Of a DNA stretch of 64,000 nt, positions 1 to 9,546 are shown in pieces (the stretch's first letter is position 1; each line of letters begins with the position of its first letter). A model generated the notes under the pieces. It was not told where the DNA came from. It did not search any database and saw only the letters and a list, made by a program, of their open reading frames with translations. The translations under genes were made by a program, and so were the position numbers. The stretch is from JBEVJC01 sp040510375 (GTDB lineage: Bacteria; Bacteroidota; Bacteroidia; Chitinophagales; Chitinophagaceae), in the NCBI GenBank assembly GCA_040510375.1, contig JBEVJC010000002.1, positions 1 to 64,000 of the forward strand, written 5' to 3'.

Positions 1-501
1 ATGCTGGATGCCAACCAGCAATGGACCCTGCCCCAGGCAATCAGCATTTGCCAGGAATTGAAAAAGATGAACCCGTTCTGGATCGAAGAACCAACACATC
101 CCGATGATGTACTGGCGCATAAAGTACTTGCTGACCATATCGCTCCATTTAAACTGGCACTGGGGGAACATGTGCCCAACCGGATAGTATTTAAAAATTA
201 CCTGCAGACCGGTTGTGCCGGATTTATCCAGGCAGATGCGGTGCGACTGGGAGGTGTGAGTGAATTTATAACTGTAAGTCTCTTATGCCGCAAATATAAT
301 ATTCCCGTAGTGCCACATGTGGGTGATATGGGACAACTCCACCAGCACCTTGTTCTGTTCAATCATATTACGATGGGGCATGAGGCCCTGTTCCTGGAAC
401 ATATTCCGCATTTGCAGAAACATTTTGTCCATCCCGTTAAAGTAAGTGAAGGGGTATACCATACACCGCAGGAAGCTGGCAGCAGCTGTGATTTAAAATA
501 A
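1..501 (+). CDS. L-fuconate dehydratase, C-terminal part (cut by window edge)
   Basis: This is the C-terminal 166 residues of an enolase-superfamily dehydratase. These enzymes remove water from L-fuconate to give 2-keto-3-deoxy-L-fuconate in non-phosphorylative fucose catabolism. The sequence shows LDANQQW (first metal-binding Asp), WIEEPTHPDD (second metal ligand), GEHVPNR (third ligand) and PHVGDMGQLHQH (catalytic His region), in the order and spacing of the ENOSF1/L-fuconate dehydratase group. The ATG at base 1 is an internal Met, because the family has about 270 more residues upstream containing the capping domain, so the true start lies outside the window. It is followed 38 bp later by a GH27 gene on the same strand. 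The family is confident; the exact substrate is inferred from motif likeness. Confidence 0.85.
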   Translation: MLDANQQWTLPQAISICQELKKMNPFWIEEPTHPDDVLAHKVLADHIAPFKLALGEHVPNRIVFKNYLQTGCAGFIQADAVRLGGVSEFITVSLLCRKYNIPVVPHVGDMGQLHQHLVLFNHITMGHEALFLEHIPHLQKHFVHPVKVSEGVYHTPQEAGSSCDLK

Positions 502-539
502 CACTTATTATTGCAGTAATAAATTACAAACAATAAAAA

Positions 540-1748
540 ATGAAGTACCCTTTTTTGTTAGTGTCCTTTTTATTTGCTGCAACAATTTTCGGTCAACCGG
601 CCGACAGGACAAGATTGGCACCATTACCTCCGATGGGATGGATGACCTGGAACCTGTGTGGAGATAATATCAATGAATCAATTATCCGTAAGATGGCTGA
701 TGTTATGGAATCAGGCGGTATGGTAGCCGCTGGTTACCGTTATATTATGATCGATGACGGATGGCAGGGTGGAAGGGATAAAAAAAACAATATGGTGGCT
801 GACTCGTCAAGGTTCCCGTCAGGGATCAAAGCCCTTGCTGCGTACGTGCATTCGAAAGGAATCAAACTGGGTATTTATTCAGACGCTGCGCCACTTACCT
901 GTGCAGGATATACAGCCAGCCTGAATTTTGAAGAACAGGATGCAAAAACATTCGCTAGCTGGGATATCGATTACCTGAAGTATGATTACTGTCACGCACC
1001 TGAAGATTCGGCCACCGCTAAAATCCGTTATACAAAAATGGCCAATGCGTTGACGGCATCGGGCCGCGATATCGTATTCGGTATTTGTGAATGGGGTGGA
1101 AGACAACCCTGGAATTGGGCAGCAACTGCAGGTGGAAGCCTGTGGCGGACTACCGGGGATGTTCGTGATAAATGGCAGGCAAAACCGGGCGAATATGGTG
1201 TAGGGATCATGGAGATAGTTAACATTAATGCGGGTCTCTCCCGTTTTGCAGGTCCCGGCCGCTGGAACGATCCTGATATGCTGATAGTTGGATTGTATGG
1301 AGCAAAGGGTCCATCGGGCGACCTGGGTGGTATCGGTTGTACAGATACCGAATACCAAAGCCAGATGAGCCTCTGGTGTATTATGGCATCTCCGCTGATT
1401 GCGTCCAACGACCTGGCGAACATGAATGAAATTACCCGCCGCATTTTGTTAAACCGGGAAGCGATTGATATTAACCAGGATGCTGCAGGTCACCAGGGTG
1501 AACAAATCCTGAACGACGAAAACTGGCTGGTACTCCTGAAGACATTACAGAATGGTGATGCTGCATTGGCGATCCTGAATAAATCAGGTGCTGCCCGTGA
1601 TACATCTGTTTCTCTCGCGGCACTTGGACTCAAGGGTAACTATACCATCAGGGACCTGTGGTTACATGCAAGCGTTGGAAAGAACAATAAATGGAAGGGA
1701 AGTATCCAGGCGCATGAGACGAAGTTGTTCCGCCTGATAAAAAAATAA
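540..1748 (+). CDS. GH27 alpha-galactosidase, secreted
   Basis: A 402-residue enzyme that hydrolyses terminal alpha-linked galactose from oligosaccharides or glycan chains. Residues 1-18 form a signal peptide ending near IFGQ, so it acts in the periplasm or outside the cell. GH27 landmarks are present: PPMGWMTWN (31-38), IDDGW (71-75), the nucleophile motif DYLKYDYC with Asp149, WRTTGDV with the probable acid/base Asp207, and RWNDPDML (241-248). The C-terminal 90 residues are the usual antiparallel beta domain. The length is typical of the family. It is followed 8 bp downstream by a symporter gene, which suggests that released sugar is imported. Alpha-N-acetylgalactosaminidase activity is an alternative within GH27. 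Confidence 0.93.
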   Translation: MKYPFLLVSFLFAATIFGQPADRTRLAPLPPMGWMTWNLCGDNINESIIRKMADVMESGGMVAAGYRYIMIDDGWQGGRDKKNNMVADSSRFPSGIKALAAYVHSKGIKLGIYSDAAPLTCAGYTASLNFEEQDAKTFASWDIDYLKYDYCHAPEDSATAKIRYTKMANALTASGRDIVFGICEWGGRQPWNWAATAGGSLWRTTGDVRDKWQAKPGEYGVGIMEIVNINAGLSRFAGPGRWNDPDMLIVGLYGAKGPSGDLGGIGCTDTEYQSQMSLWCIMASPLIASNDLANMNEITRRILLNREAIDINQDAAGHQGEQILNDENWLVLLKTLQNGDAALAILNKSGAARDTSVSLAALGLKGNYTIRDLWLHASVGKNNKWKGSIQAHETKLFRLIKK

Positions 1749-1756
1749 ACGAGTTA

Positions 1757-3409
1757 ATGATTGCCACAAAAGACCTGGTCATTGCTGCCTTGTATATCCT
1801 GCTGATTCTTATCGTGGGATTATGGGCAGGGATCAGCCATCGCCGTAAAACTAAATCTGAAACAGCCAGTGGTTATTTCCTGGCGGGTAAATCACTCAGG
1901 TGGCCGGCTATTGGTCTTGCACTTTTTGCTACCAATATTTCAACGGTACACCTGGTGAGCCTTGCCCAGAGTGGCTTTGATTCGGGTTTACTCAATGGCA
2001 ACTTCGAATGGATGGCCGCCTTTACGCTAATATTACTAGCACTCTTCTTTGCGCCGTTTTATATAAAATCAGGTGTGTCGACCTTACCCGATTTCCTGGA
2101 AAAAAGATATGACCGGGCATGTCGCGACTGGCTGACCATTATATCACTGGCCTCAGCCATCATTATCCATATTGCCTTTTCCATGCTGGCTGGAGGCATT
2201 GTCCTGAAAACACTATTTAATGTAAATATGTACACCAGCGTGGTGATCATCTCATTGATCACCGCAGTGTACACGATCGTCGGTGGATTAAAAGCAGTTG
2301 TGATAACGGAGTCTATCCAGACAGTAGTGCTGGTGGCAGGGGCATTGATCATTACGTATGCTGCCTTTCAGAAGATCGGCGGTTGGGAACCAATGCTGCA
2401 TTTATTAAAGGAAGAAAACCAGCTGGATAAATTATCGATGCTGCGGCCCGCGGGCGATGGGAGTGGAATGCCCTGGTATGCAGTGTTCCTTGGTTACCCC
2501 ATACTCGGAATCTGGTACTGGTGTGCCGACCAGACCATTGTACAGCGGGTACTCGGAGCAAGGGATCTCAATCATGCAAGGGTTGGCGTTTTATTCTGCG
2601 GGTTTATTAAAATTTTACCGGTTTTCATTTTTGTACTACCGGGATTACTGGCTTTTGCGCTGTTTAAAAGTGGCTCACTTGACCTGAGTTCGCTGCAGTC
2701 GGTTGATGAAGCCGGAAATGTAATCACCCATTCAAAGGGTATTTATACCCTGATGATTACCCAGCTTTTACCAAGTGGACTGGTTGGTGTGCTGGTCGCT
2801 GCTCTTTTATCCGGACTGATGAGCCAGATTTCCGGTGCCCTGAATTCCATATCAACAATGGTCAGTTATGATATTTATAAACGACGCAGGCCAGCCGCTT
2901 CAGACAGGCAACTGGTTTATGCAGGTAAGGTTGCAGCGGTTGTTGCACTTGTATTTTCCTTGTTCCTGTTGCCCCTGCTGAATCAATATGAAAGCATTTT
3001 TAACGGACTGAATGATATTATCGCCCATCTGGCGCCGCCAATTACCTGTGTGTTTTTAATCGGTATATTCTGGGGCAGGGCTTCTGCAAAGTCGGCAAGA
3101 CTTACACTGTGGATCGGATCTGCCCTTGGTGCCATTGTGTTTGCAGCGAATAAACTTCTTCCGCAAAACCCGCTGGCATCAATACCTTTTATGATGATGG
3201 CGTTTTACCTGTTTTGCATTAATGTGCTGATGCAGGTAATGTTTTCGTGGTTGTTCCCGATGCAACCCGCAACGGAAACCGGACAGTATTACTGGAAAAA
3301 CCTGAGGGAGCCGTTCAGCATCCGGGGATGGAAGGGAATCGGAAATTATAAAGTGCTGACTGTTGTATTGCTCATCTCGATGACCCTGTTGTTTTATGCG
3401 TTCAGATAA
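1757..3409 (+). CDS. Sodium:solute symporter (SSS family), sugar-type
   Basis: A 550-residue inner-membrane protein with about 14 hydrophobic segments, matching the SGLT-like branch of the solute:sodium symporter family. Typical features are the N-terminal helix followed by SGYFLAGKSLRWPAIGLALF (unwound TM1 region), FATNIS, and the YTIVGGLKAVVITE segment around residue 180, which is characteristic of this family. It probably takes up a monosaccharide released by the neighbouring glycosidases, driven by the sodium gradient. The stop codon is immediately followed by the ATG of the next gene, so co-translation with the dehydrogenase is likely. The substrate cannot be read from sequence; galactose, fucose or a sugar acid would fit the context. 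Confidence 0.9.
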   Translation: MIATKDLVIAALYILLILIVGLWAGISHRRKTKSETASGYFLAGKSLRWPAIGLALFATNISTVHLVSLAQSGFDSGLLNGNFEWMAAFTLILLALFFAPFYIKSGVSTLPDFLEKRYDRACRDWLTIISLASAIIIHIAFSMLAGGIVLKTLFNVNMYTSVVIISLITAVYTIVGGLKAVVITESIQTVVLVAGALIITYAAFQKIGGWEPMLHLLKEENQLDKLSMLRPAGDGSGMPWYAVFLGYPILGIWYWCADQTIVQRVLGARDLNHARVGVLFCGFIKILPVFIFVLPGLLAFALFKSGSLDLSSLQSVDEAGNVITHSKGIYTLMITQLLPSGLVGVLVAALLSGLMSQISGALNSISTMVSYDIYKRRRPAASDRQLVYAGKVAAVVALVFSLFLLPLLNQYESIFNGLNDIIAHLAPPITCVFLIGIFWGRASAKSARLTLWIGSALGAIVFAANKLLPQNPLASIPFMMMAFYLFCINVLMQVMFSWLFPMQPATETGQYYWKNLREPFSIRGWKGIGNYKVLTVVLLISMTLLFYAFR

Positions 3410-4195
3410 ATGGATTTTATGCAGTTGTTGAAGGATAAGGTTATTTTTCTTACCGGCGGCTCAATGGGCATCGGACTGGAATGTGCCAAAAAATATAGGG
3501 CTGAAGGCGCACAGCTGGTGATTGTTGCCAATGACCTGCGTTCACTGGGTACTGCAGGCGAGCTGTTGGGTCTCGATAAGGAAGATTGTCTTTACTGTGA
3601 TGTGTCCGACCCGGCAGCGGTTCAGTCAGCCATCCAGGCCACTATATTAAGGTATGGCAGGATCGATGTGATCCATAATAATGCAGGGATAGCTTCTCCT
3701 GTTTGTCCCCTGCATGAAACAAACGATGAGCAATGGTCGAATGTATTTGATGTGAATGTAAAAAGTATCCTGCTCACTACCCGGTACGGAATAGAAACGC
3801 TGAAACAAAACCGGGGATGTATTCTCAATACCAGTAGTCTGGTAGGCGAGATTGGACAGGATAACCATGCGGCCTACGCAGCAACCAAGGGTGCAGTGAA
3901 TGCGTTGACAAAATCCATGGCGCTTGATTATGCTCCCTTCCATGTACGGGTGAATGCAGTTGCACCCGCGGGTGTGTGGACAGATATGCTGCGTAACTGG
4001 GTTGATGCACAGGACGACGGACAGTCAATGACCAGCTATCTTGATAAAATCCACCCACTGGGTTACTGCCCGGAGGGAGATGTAATTGCTGATGCCTGCG
4101 TATTTCTTATTTCCGCAAAAGCATCGTTCATCACCGGTTGTATTTTACCGGTCAGTGGTGGTGCGGAACTCGGATACAGGGCAATTAAAAAATAA
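3410..4195 (+). CDS. Short-chain dehydrogenase/reductase, likely sugar or sugar-acid oxidoreductase
   Basis: A 261-residue classical SDR with a Rossmann fold. Visible motifs are TGGSMGIGLE (nucleotide-binding glycine motif, residues 15-24), NNAG (around 90), the catalytic Ser in NTSSLVG, YAATK (catalytic Tyr and Lys), and a C-terminal GCILPVSGG. The gene abuts the symporter with no gap. Beside an L-fuconate dehydratase, the family members expected are L-fucose dehydrogenase or 2-keto-3-deoxy-L-fuconate dehydrogenase, both SDRs of the oxidative fucose pathway. That assignment is inference from context. The acidic residue needed for strict NAD preference is not clear, because the segment after beta-2 reads VIVANDLRSL. 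Confidence 0.85.
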   Translation: MDFMQLLKDKVIFLTGGSMGIGLECAKKYRAEGAQLVIVANDLRSLGTAGELLGLDKEDCLYCDVSDPAAVQSAIQATILRYGRIDVIHNNAGIASPVCPLHETNDEQWSNVFDVNVKSILLTTRYGIETLKQNRGCILNTSSLVGEIGQDNHAAYAATKGAVNALTKSMALDYAPFHVRVNAVAPAGVWTDMLRNWVDAQDDGQSMTSYLDKIHPLGYCPEGDVIADACVFLISAKASFITGCILPVSGGAELGYRAIKK

Positions 4196-4213
4196 TTACG
4201 AAGAACCGCAGAT

Positions 4214-6223
4214 ATGAAACGAACTAATAAAAATTTTATGATAAAAAAACCATTCAGAAAGGGACTACCGCTGTTTTTACTGCTGTTGATCCAGGGACAA
4301 TTGAATGCCCAGCTGCAATTGGCAACTATTTTCGGCGACAGCATGGTTTTACAGCGGAATGCACCTATAAAAATCTGGGGCAGTGCCGGTGCTGGCGAAC
4401 AGGTAACTATAAATTTTCACCAGCAGCAGAAAAAAATAACAGCGGATAAAAACGGGGTATGGAAAATTTCACTGGCTCCCGAAAAAGCCGGCGGACCATA
4501 TACACTCCAGGTTAAAACAAAGGAAACGATCACACTGAACGGAATACTGGTAGGTGATGTTTGGATCTGTTCAGGGCAATCGAATATGGAATTTCCGATG
4601 AAGGGCTGGAGCAGTGTGTTAAATGCTGATGAAGAAATAGCAAAGGCAACCCATCCTTCAATCAGATTGTTTACCGTAACAAAAAATGTGTCGGCGTTGC
4701 CCGCAAACGAACTGAAGGGCGGCGAATGGCAGACCTGTACACCGGCGAATATTCCACCGTTCTCTGCCGTGGCATATTATTTTGGTGTTGCCCTGCAACG
4801 CGACCTGGATGTACCCATCGGACTTATCAACTCTACCTGGGGTGGTACGCAGATCGAAGCATGGATCAGTCATACCTCATTTGAGCAATCGCCTTATTAT
4901 CGGGATATTATTAAAAAAGCTCCCCAGGTCAGTACGGATGAACTGATCCGTAACAGGCAGGTAAAGGAGCGGGAATACAGTGACCTCTTGAAAATAGAAG
5001 TACCCGATTCGGCTGACCTGTTAAAATGGCCAACCATCGGTTACAATGATAAGGGTTGGAGTGAAATGAATTTACCGGGCTTATGGGACTACCAGCCAAA
5101 CCTCGCCAGGCTGGATGGTACAGTATGGTTCCGGAAGAATATTTATCTGAGTGAACAGGACGTAATCAGTGAAGCGAGCCTGCATCTGGGTATGGTCGAT
5201 GACGTTGATGAAACATATGTAAACGGTGTAAAAGTGGGCGGGATGAATGGTTGGAATATTAACCGGGTGTATACATTGGGTAAAGGCTCACTAAAGGCCG
5301 GGGATAATGTTATAGCGGTGAGGGTAGATGATTCAGGTGGTGGTGGCGGAATTTATGGAGATACCAGTAATTTATTTTTAGCCGTGAATGGTAAAAAGTT
5401 TTCACTGACCGGACCCTGGCATTATCGTGTTGCAAAACTTGCACATAATACCAATGGCGTCGGGGCTAATGATTATCCATCCTTGTTGTATAATGGTATG
5501 ATTCATCCATTCCATCAGTTGGCTGTAAAGGGCGTGATCTGGTACCAGGGAGAAGCAAATGCAACCCGTGCATATGAATACCGGAAGGCCATGCCGCTAC
5601 TGATCAATGACTGGCGGTTGAGGTTTGGAAACGGCTCCATGCCTTTTTATTATGTGCAGCTGGCCAGTTACAATGAAGGAAATGGTAATAGTAATGCAGG
5701 TAGTACCTGGGCTGAACTAAGGGAATCACAGGCCCTCACACTTAATATTCCTCAAACAGGGATGGCCATCACCACCGATATCGGTGAATCAAATGATATC
5801 CATCCAAGAAATAAAAAAGATGTCGGCGAACGGCTGGCGGCCCTGGCACTGAAACAGACCTATGGTAAAAATAAAACGGCGATGGGGCCTGTTTATAAAT
5901 CAATGACAAAAAATGGTCAGCAACTGGTCCTGGTTTTTTCCAATCAGGGCAAAGGCCTTGTTGATAAAGGAAATAACGGGTTGAAAGGGTTTGAAATAGC
6001 TGGTGCCGACCGTAAATTTTACCCCGCTGTTGCCACTATAAAAAACCAGACGATACTGTTGTCTGCACCGCAGGTACTGGTGCCTGTTGCCGTCAGATAT
6101 GCATGGTCCGACGATGCGGGGACTGCAAACCTGTTTAACCAGGAAGGTTTTCCGGCAGCGCCATTCCGTACCGACAACTGGCCTCTTACTACTTTAAAAA
6201 ATAAATACAACCCGGTACCTTAA
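4214..6223 (+). CDS. Sialate O-acetylesterase-type carbohydrate esterase
   Basis: A 669-residue secreted SGNH-fold esterase of the sialate O-acetylesterase group, which removes acetyl groups from sugars such as sialic acid or other acetylated glycans. A signal peptide ends near QLNAQ; starts at 4214 or 4238 are both possible. The nucleophile block is GDVWICSGQSNMEFPMKGW (Ser in GQSN), block V region IWYQGEANA lies mid-protein, and a late His is in DIHPRNKKDVG. Between roughly residues 250 and 400 lies an inserted beta-sandwich resembling the sugar-binding domain of GH2 enzymes (LPGLWDYQ, GTVWFRKNI, VDDVDETYVNG), which is known in larger family members. It probably uncaps acetylated glycans before the alpha-galactosidases act. 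A copy of the gene's last bases recurs just after the stop. Confidence 0.9.
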   Translation: MKRTNKNFMIKKPFRKGLPLFLLLLIQGQLNAQLQLATIFGDSMVLQRNAPIKIWGSAGAGEQVTINFHQQQKKITADKNGVWKISLAPEKAGGPYTLQVKTKETITLNGILVGDVWICSGQSNMEFPMKGWSSVLNADEEIAKATHPSIRLFTVTKNVSALPANELKGGEWQTCTPANIPPFSAVAYYFGVALQRDLDVPIGLINSTWGGTQIEAWISHTSFEQSPYYRDIIKKAPQVSTDELIRNRQVKEREYSDLLKIEVPDSADLLKWPTIGYNDKGWSEMNLPGLWDYQPNLARLDGTVWFRKNIYLSEQDVISEASLHLGMVDDVDETYVNGVKVGGMNGWNINRVYTLGKGSLKAGDNVIAVRVDDSGGGGGIYGDTSNLFLAVNGKKFSLTGPWHYRVAKLAHNTNGVGANDYPSLLYNGMIHPFHQLAVKGVIWYQGEANATRAYEYRKAMPLLINDWRLRFGNGSMPFYYVQLASYNEGNGNSNAGSTWAELRESQALTLNIPQTGMAITTDIGESNDIHPRNKKDVGERLAALALKQTYGKNKTAMGPVYKSMTKNGQQLVLVFSNQGKGLVDKGNNGLKGFEIAGADRKFYPAVATIKNQTILLSAPQVLVPVAVRYAWSDDAGTANLFNQEGFPAAPFRTDNWPLTTLKNKYNPVP

Positions 6224-6323
6224 TACAGGAGTGTCAATCGGAATTTTTACCAGGCATCTTTAAAACATAATACAACCCGGTACCGTAATACAAAATCGTT
6301 ATACGGAATTTTTACACCAGGCA
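6205..6323 (+). repeat. Imperfect tandem duplication of the esterase gene's 3' end
   Basis: Two copies about 65 bp apart. The first (about 6205-6255) contains the last codons and stop of the esterase gene, the shared core being atacaacccggtacc followed by taatac. The second (about 6270-6323) repeats this with small differences, including a second taa, and both end in a shared ggaatttttac...caggca segment. The 65 bp offset is not a multiple of three, so the second copy is not an in-frame extension. Nothing else is seen between the esterase and the GH36 gene. Confidence 0.85.
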
Positions 6324-6390
6324 GGGGAGCGGATATGGAGGAGTTGACAGGACTTCCGATCACAACTTCTGCCAACTGAATATAAACATC

Positions 6391-8613
6391 ATGAAGAATC
6401 GTTCCAGGGGAACTGGTCTGAAATACATATCAGGCTTCCACCTATTGTCATTTACATTTTCATTTTTCTGTGTCTTTAATTTAACAGCACAGAATATCAT
6501 CATACCGGTGCACACCCGGGAAAACGACCTGGTATTGCAGGTTGATACTGCGAAAAACCTGTCGATCATTTATTTTGGTAAGAAGTTATCCAATGCAGAT
6601 GAGTATGCGAAACTACCACAGCTATACAAAGAAACGGACGATTACACAGGTTTGCTCAACGCTGCCTATACCCCTTCGGGTTCGCGTAATCTGATGGAAC
6701 CTGCAATCACTGTTAAACATGCAGATGGCGACTGGTCGCTTGACCTGCGTTATGTAAAACATGATATCCGGAAAACCGATGATAACATCACCCTGTATTC
6801 CATTTTATTAAAGGATCCTGTTTATGATTTTGAGGTGGAGTTGAACTATAAAACCTATGCCGCACAGGATGTTATTGAACAGTGGTCCGTTATCAGGCAT
6901 TTTGAAAAAGGGGATGTAGTTCTTCATAAATATGCTTCAGCCAATTTATACCTGAGGGCGGGTGCTTTCTGGTTAAATCAATACCATGGCGACTGGGCGA
7001 GGGAAATGCAACCGGAGGAATCAAGGATTACCCATGGAATTAAAACGCTCGACTCAAAACTGGGTACCAGGGCCAACCTGTTCCAGCCTTCAGTATTCAT
7101 GGTATCACTTGATAAACCCGCAACGGAAGAGGAGGGCACGGTGTTATATGCAGCACTGGAATACAGCGGGAATTTCCGGACCGATCTTGAACTGGATTTC
7201 CGGAACAACCTGAAAATAATTTCCGGGATCAATAATTATGCTTCGCCTTATAACCTGAAACCGGCTGAAGAATTTGTAACGCCAGCATTTTTATACTTGT
7301 TATCAAGGCATGGAAAGGGCGATGCCAGCCGTAAGATGCATGACTGGGCAAGGAATTATAAAATCCTGGATGGAAAAGGGGAGAGGCTTACGTTGTTAAA
7401 TAACTGGGAGGCTACCTATTTTGATTTCAATGAAAATAAATTGAAGGGCCTGCTGCAGGATACCCGGAAACTCGGAGTTGAATTGTTCCTCCTGGATGAT
7501 GGCTGGTTTGCCAATAAATACCCGAGGAATGGCGACCAGACGGGCCTGGGTGACTGGCAGGAGAATAAAGCGAAACTTCCCAATGGTATTTCCTCACTGG
7601 TGAAAGAAGCCGGCCGTAATAATGTGAAATTTGGTATTTGGGTTGAACCGGAAATGATCAGTCCCAAAAGTGAATTGTATGAAAAACATCCGCAATGGGT
7701 TATTAAGGAGCCCGGCCGGCCGGAACATTATTTCCGTAACCAGCTGGTGCTTGACCTGAGTAATCCGCAGGTACAGGATTTTGTCTTCGGTGTGATCGAT
7801 ACCCTTTTTATAAAGAACCCCGCCCTGGCATATATCAAGTGGGATTGTAATGCAGTTATCTATAATGCGCATTCTATGTATCTCAAATACCAGTCGCATT
7901 TTTATATTGAATATGTTCGCGGACTTTATAAAGTATTAAAACGCATCCGGGATAAATATCCGGTCGTTCCGATGATGCTTTGTTCCGGCGGTGGCGGAAG
8001 GGTTGATTATGCTGCGTTGCAATATTTTACAGAATACTGGCCCAGTGACAATACCGATCCGCTGGAACGGATTTTTATGCAATGGGAATATTCCTATTTC
8101 TATCCCGCAATAACAAGCTCAAATCATGTAACCGACTGGGGTAAACAGCCTATAAAATACAGGGTGGATGCGGCCATGATGGGAAAGTTGGGTTTTGATA
8201 TCGTGGTAAATAAACTGAGTGCCCCGGACCTGGCTTTCTGCCAGCAGGCTATTAAAGAATACAATTCATTCAGGCAACTCGTCTGGGCTGGTGATCAATA
8301 CCGTTTAACCAATCCCCGCGAAGGATCGGTGGCATCCATGGCATATATAAACAAGGACCACAATTCTGGTGTAATTTTTAACTACCTGGTGAATAATCGC
8401 TACGGCGAAGGCAGTTCTTCACCTATTAAGTTAAAAGGATTAAATACGGGCAGTATGTACAGGATCACTGAACTGAGTATTTACCCGGGAACAAAATCAC
8501 CAATAGATCCGGGTATTCAGTATTCAGGTGAGTTCCTGATGAATATAGGTTTTAACCCACTGGTAAATAACAACCGGAGTAGTGTGATACTGAGAGTGGA
8601 TCTGGTCAGGTGA
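6391..8613 (+). CDS. GH36 alpha-galactosidase, secreted
   Basis: A 740-residue retaining alpha-galactosidase of the melibiase/raffinase type. A hydrophobic segment at residues 13-30 ends in NLTAQN and looks like a signal peptide. The large N-terminal beta-supersandwich is followed by the catalytic barrel with LNNWEATYFDF, LFLLDDGWF, FGIWVEPEMISP, the nucleophile block YIKWDCN (Asp485), CSGGGGRVD, and the acid/base block WPSDNTDPLERI (Asp553). A C-terminal beta domain closes the protein. It complements the GH27 enzyme of the same locus: GH36 members usually favour raffinose or melibiose-type oligosaccharides and GH27 members often polymeric glycans. That division is family knowledge, not something seen here. 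Confidence 0.93.
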   Translation: MKNRSRGTGLKYISGFHLLSFTFSFFCVFNLTAQNIIIPVHTRENDLVLQVDTAKNLSIIYFGKKLSNADEYAKLPQLYKETDDYTGLLNAAYTPSGSRNLMEPAITVKHADGDWSLDLRYVKHDIRKTDDNITLYSILLKDPVYDFEVELNYKTYAAQDVIEQWSVIRHFEKGDVVLHKYASANLYLRAGAFWLNQYHGDWAREMQPEESRITHGIKTLDSKLGTRANLFQPSVFMVSLDKPATEEEGTVLYAALEYSGNFRTDLELDFRNNLKIISGINNYASPYNLKPAEEFVTPAFLYLLSRHGKGDASRKMHDWARNYKILDGKGERLTLLNNWEATYFDFNENKLKGLLQDTRKLGVELFLLDDGWFANKYPRNGDQTGLGDWQENKAKLPNGISSLVKEAGRNNVKFGIWVEPEMISPKSELYEKHPQWVIKEPGRPEHYFRNQLVLDLSNPQVQDFVFGVIDTLFIKNPALAYIKWDCNAVIYNAHSMYLKYQSHFYIEYVRGLYKVLKRIRDKYPVVPMMLCSGGGGRVDYAALQYFTEYWPSDNTDPLERIFMQWEYSYFYPAITSSNHVTDWGKQPIKYRVDAAMMGKLGFDIVVNKLSAPDLAFCQQAIKEYNSFRQLVWAGDQYRLTNPREGSVASMAYINKDHNSGVIFNYLVNNRYGEGSSSPIKLKGLNTGSMYRITELSIYPGTKSPIDPGIQYSGEFLMNIGFNPLVNNNRSSVILRVDLVR

Positions 8614-8785
8614 CGCCATGAGGCTGGAAGTATCCGATCTGTTATATAGAATGTCAGAATAAATCAATTTATACGATTACTATAATCTGATAGCCTGTAA
8701 CTCATTTCCGAACTTTACCTCGTTGGGCAAAAACTTTGCGGACTTTCTGCTGTATTTTATTTAATACGCTTAAAAACGCGGTAGT

Positions 8786-9508
8786 ATGACAGACGGGTTT
8801 GTTGGGGAAATATTGGAAGCCCATGGTGGGTTGGACAGATGGAACCGTCTTTCAAAAGTAAATGTCACTATTGTAAGCGGAGGTAAGCTATTTGGGTTGA
8901 TTAACCAGCCACAGGATGGGACTCCACGTTTCCTGGAAGTTGCACTTCACGAGGAGCGTTTATCGATGACACCTTATGGAGGGCCTGACAAAAAAACGAA
9001 TTTTACACCAACCCGCATTGCTATAGAAAAGTTGGATGGTACTGTTCTTTCGGAACGGAAGGGCGGTATAGAAGATTTGCATAATCATATGAAAGCTGAA
9101 GGGTGGGATGCGCTTGACAGGGCCTACTTCAATGGTTATGCCAACTGGACCTATCTGGTAACTCCCTTCCTTCTTGTTTTGCCAGGGATAGGGGTAAAGG
9201 AAATCACTCCATCGACACAGGATGGGGAGGCCTGGAAGGGCCTGAGAGTGACCTTTCCCGATTCCATCTCAACCCATAGCAGGGTACAGGATTTTTATTT
9301 TGGAGAAGATTATTTACTCAGGCGGCACGATTACCTGATAGATGTTGCCGGTGAATTTGAGGCCACCCAACTTGTGTCCGATTATAAAGAAGTTGATGGG
9401 ATCAAACTCCCCACAAAACGACGTGCATATAAAAAGCAGGCAGATGGCCTTCCATCAGTTGAAGACCTGATGGTGTGGATCGATTATAGCGATATCCATT
9501 TCAGTTAG
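8786..9508 (+). CDS. LolA/LolB-like protein of unknown function
   Basis: A 240-residue protein that I do not recognise as a characterised enzyme. The opening ILEAHGGLDRWNRLSKV resembles the start of outer-membrane-lipoprotein-sorting (LolA/LolB fold) relatives, in which a helix precedes a half-open beta-barrel. The remainder alternates short beta strands (RVQDFYFGEDYLLRRHDYLI, EATQLVSDYKEVDGIKLPTKR), as expected for that fold. There is no signal peptide or lipobox, so a cytoplasmic location is predicted, unusual for true LolA. It is monocistronic and converges with the MFS gene. It could also be a small-hydrophobe binding protein. Confidence 0.6.
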   Translation: MTDGFVGEILEAHGGLDRWNRLSKVNVTIVSGGKLFGLINQPQDGTPRFLEVALHEERLSMTPYGGPDKKTNFTPTRIAIEKLDGTVLSERKGGIEDLHNHMKAEGWDALDRAYFNGYANWTYLVTPFLLVLPGIGVKEITPSTQDGEAWKGLRVTFPDSISTHSRVQDFYFGEDYLLRRHDYLIDVAGEFEATQLVSDYKEVDGIKLPTKRRAYKKQADGLPSVEDLMVWIDYSDIHFS

Positions 9509-9546
9509 GCTCAGCTCCGCGACCAGCTTAATACCCATTTGTTCTT

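Noticed and set aside
1..3. ATG at the first base as the true start of the fuconate dehydratase gene
   Set aside because: The protein lacks the whole N-terminal capping domain; the Met is internal to a conserved strand.
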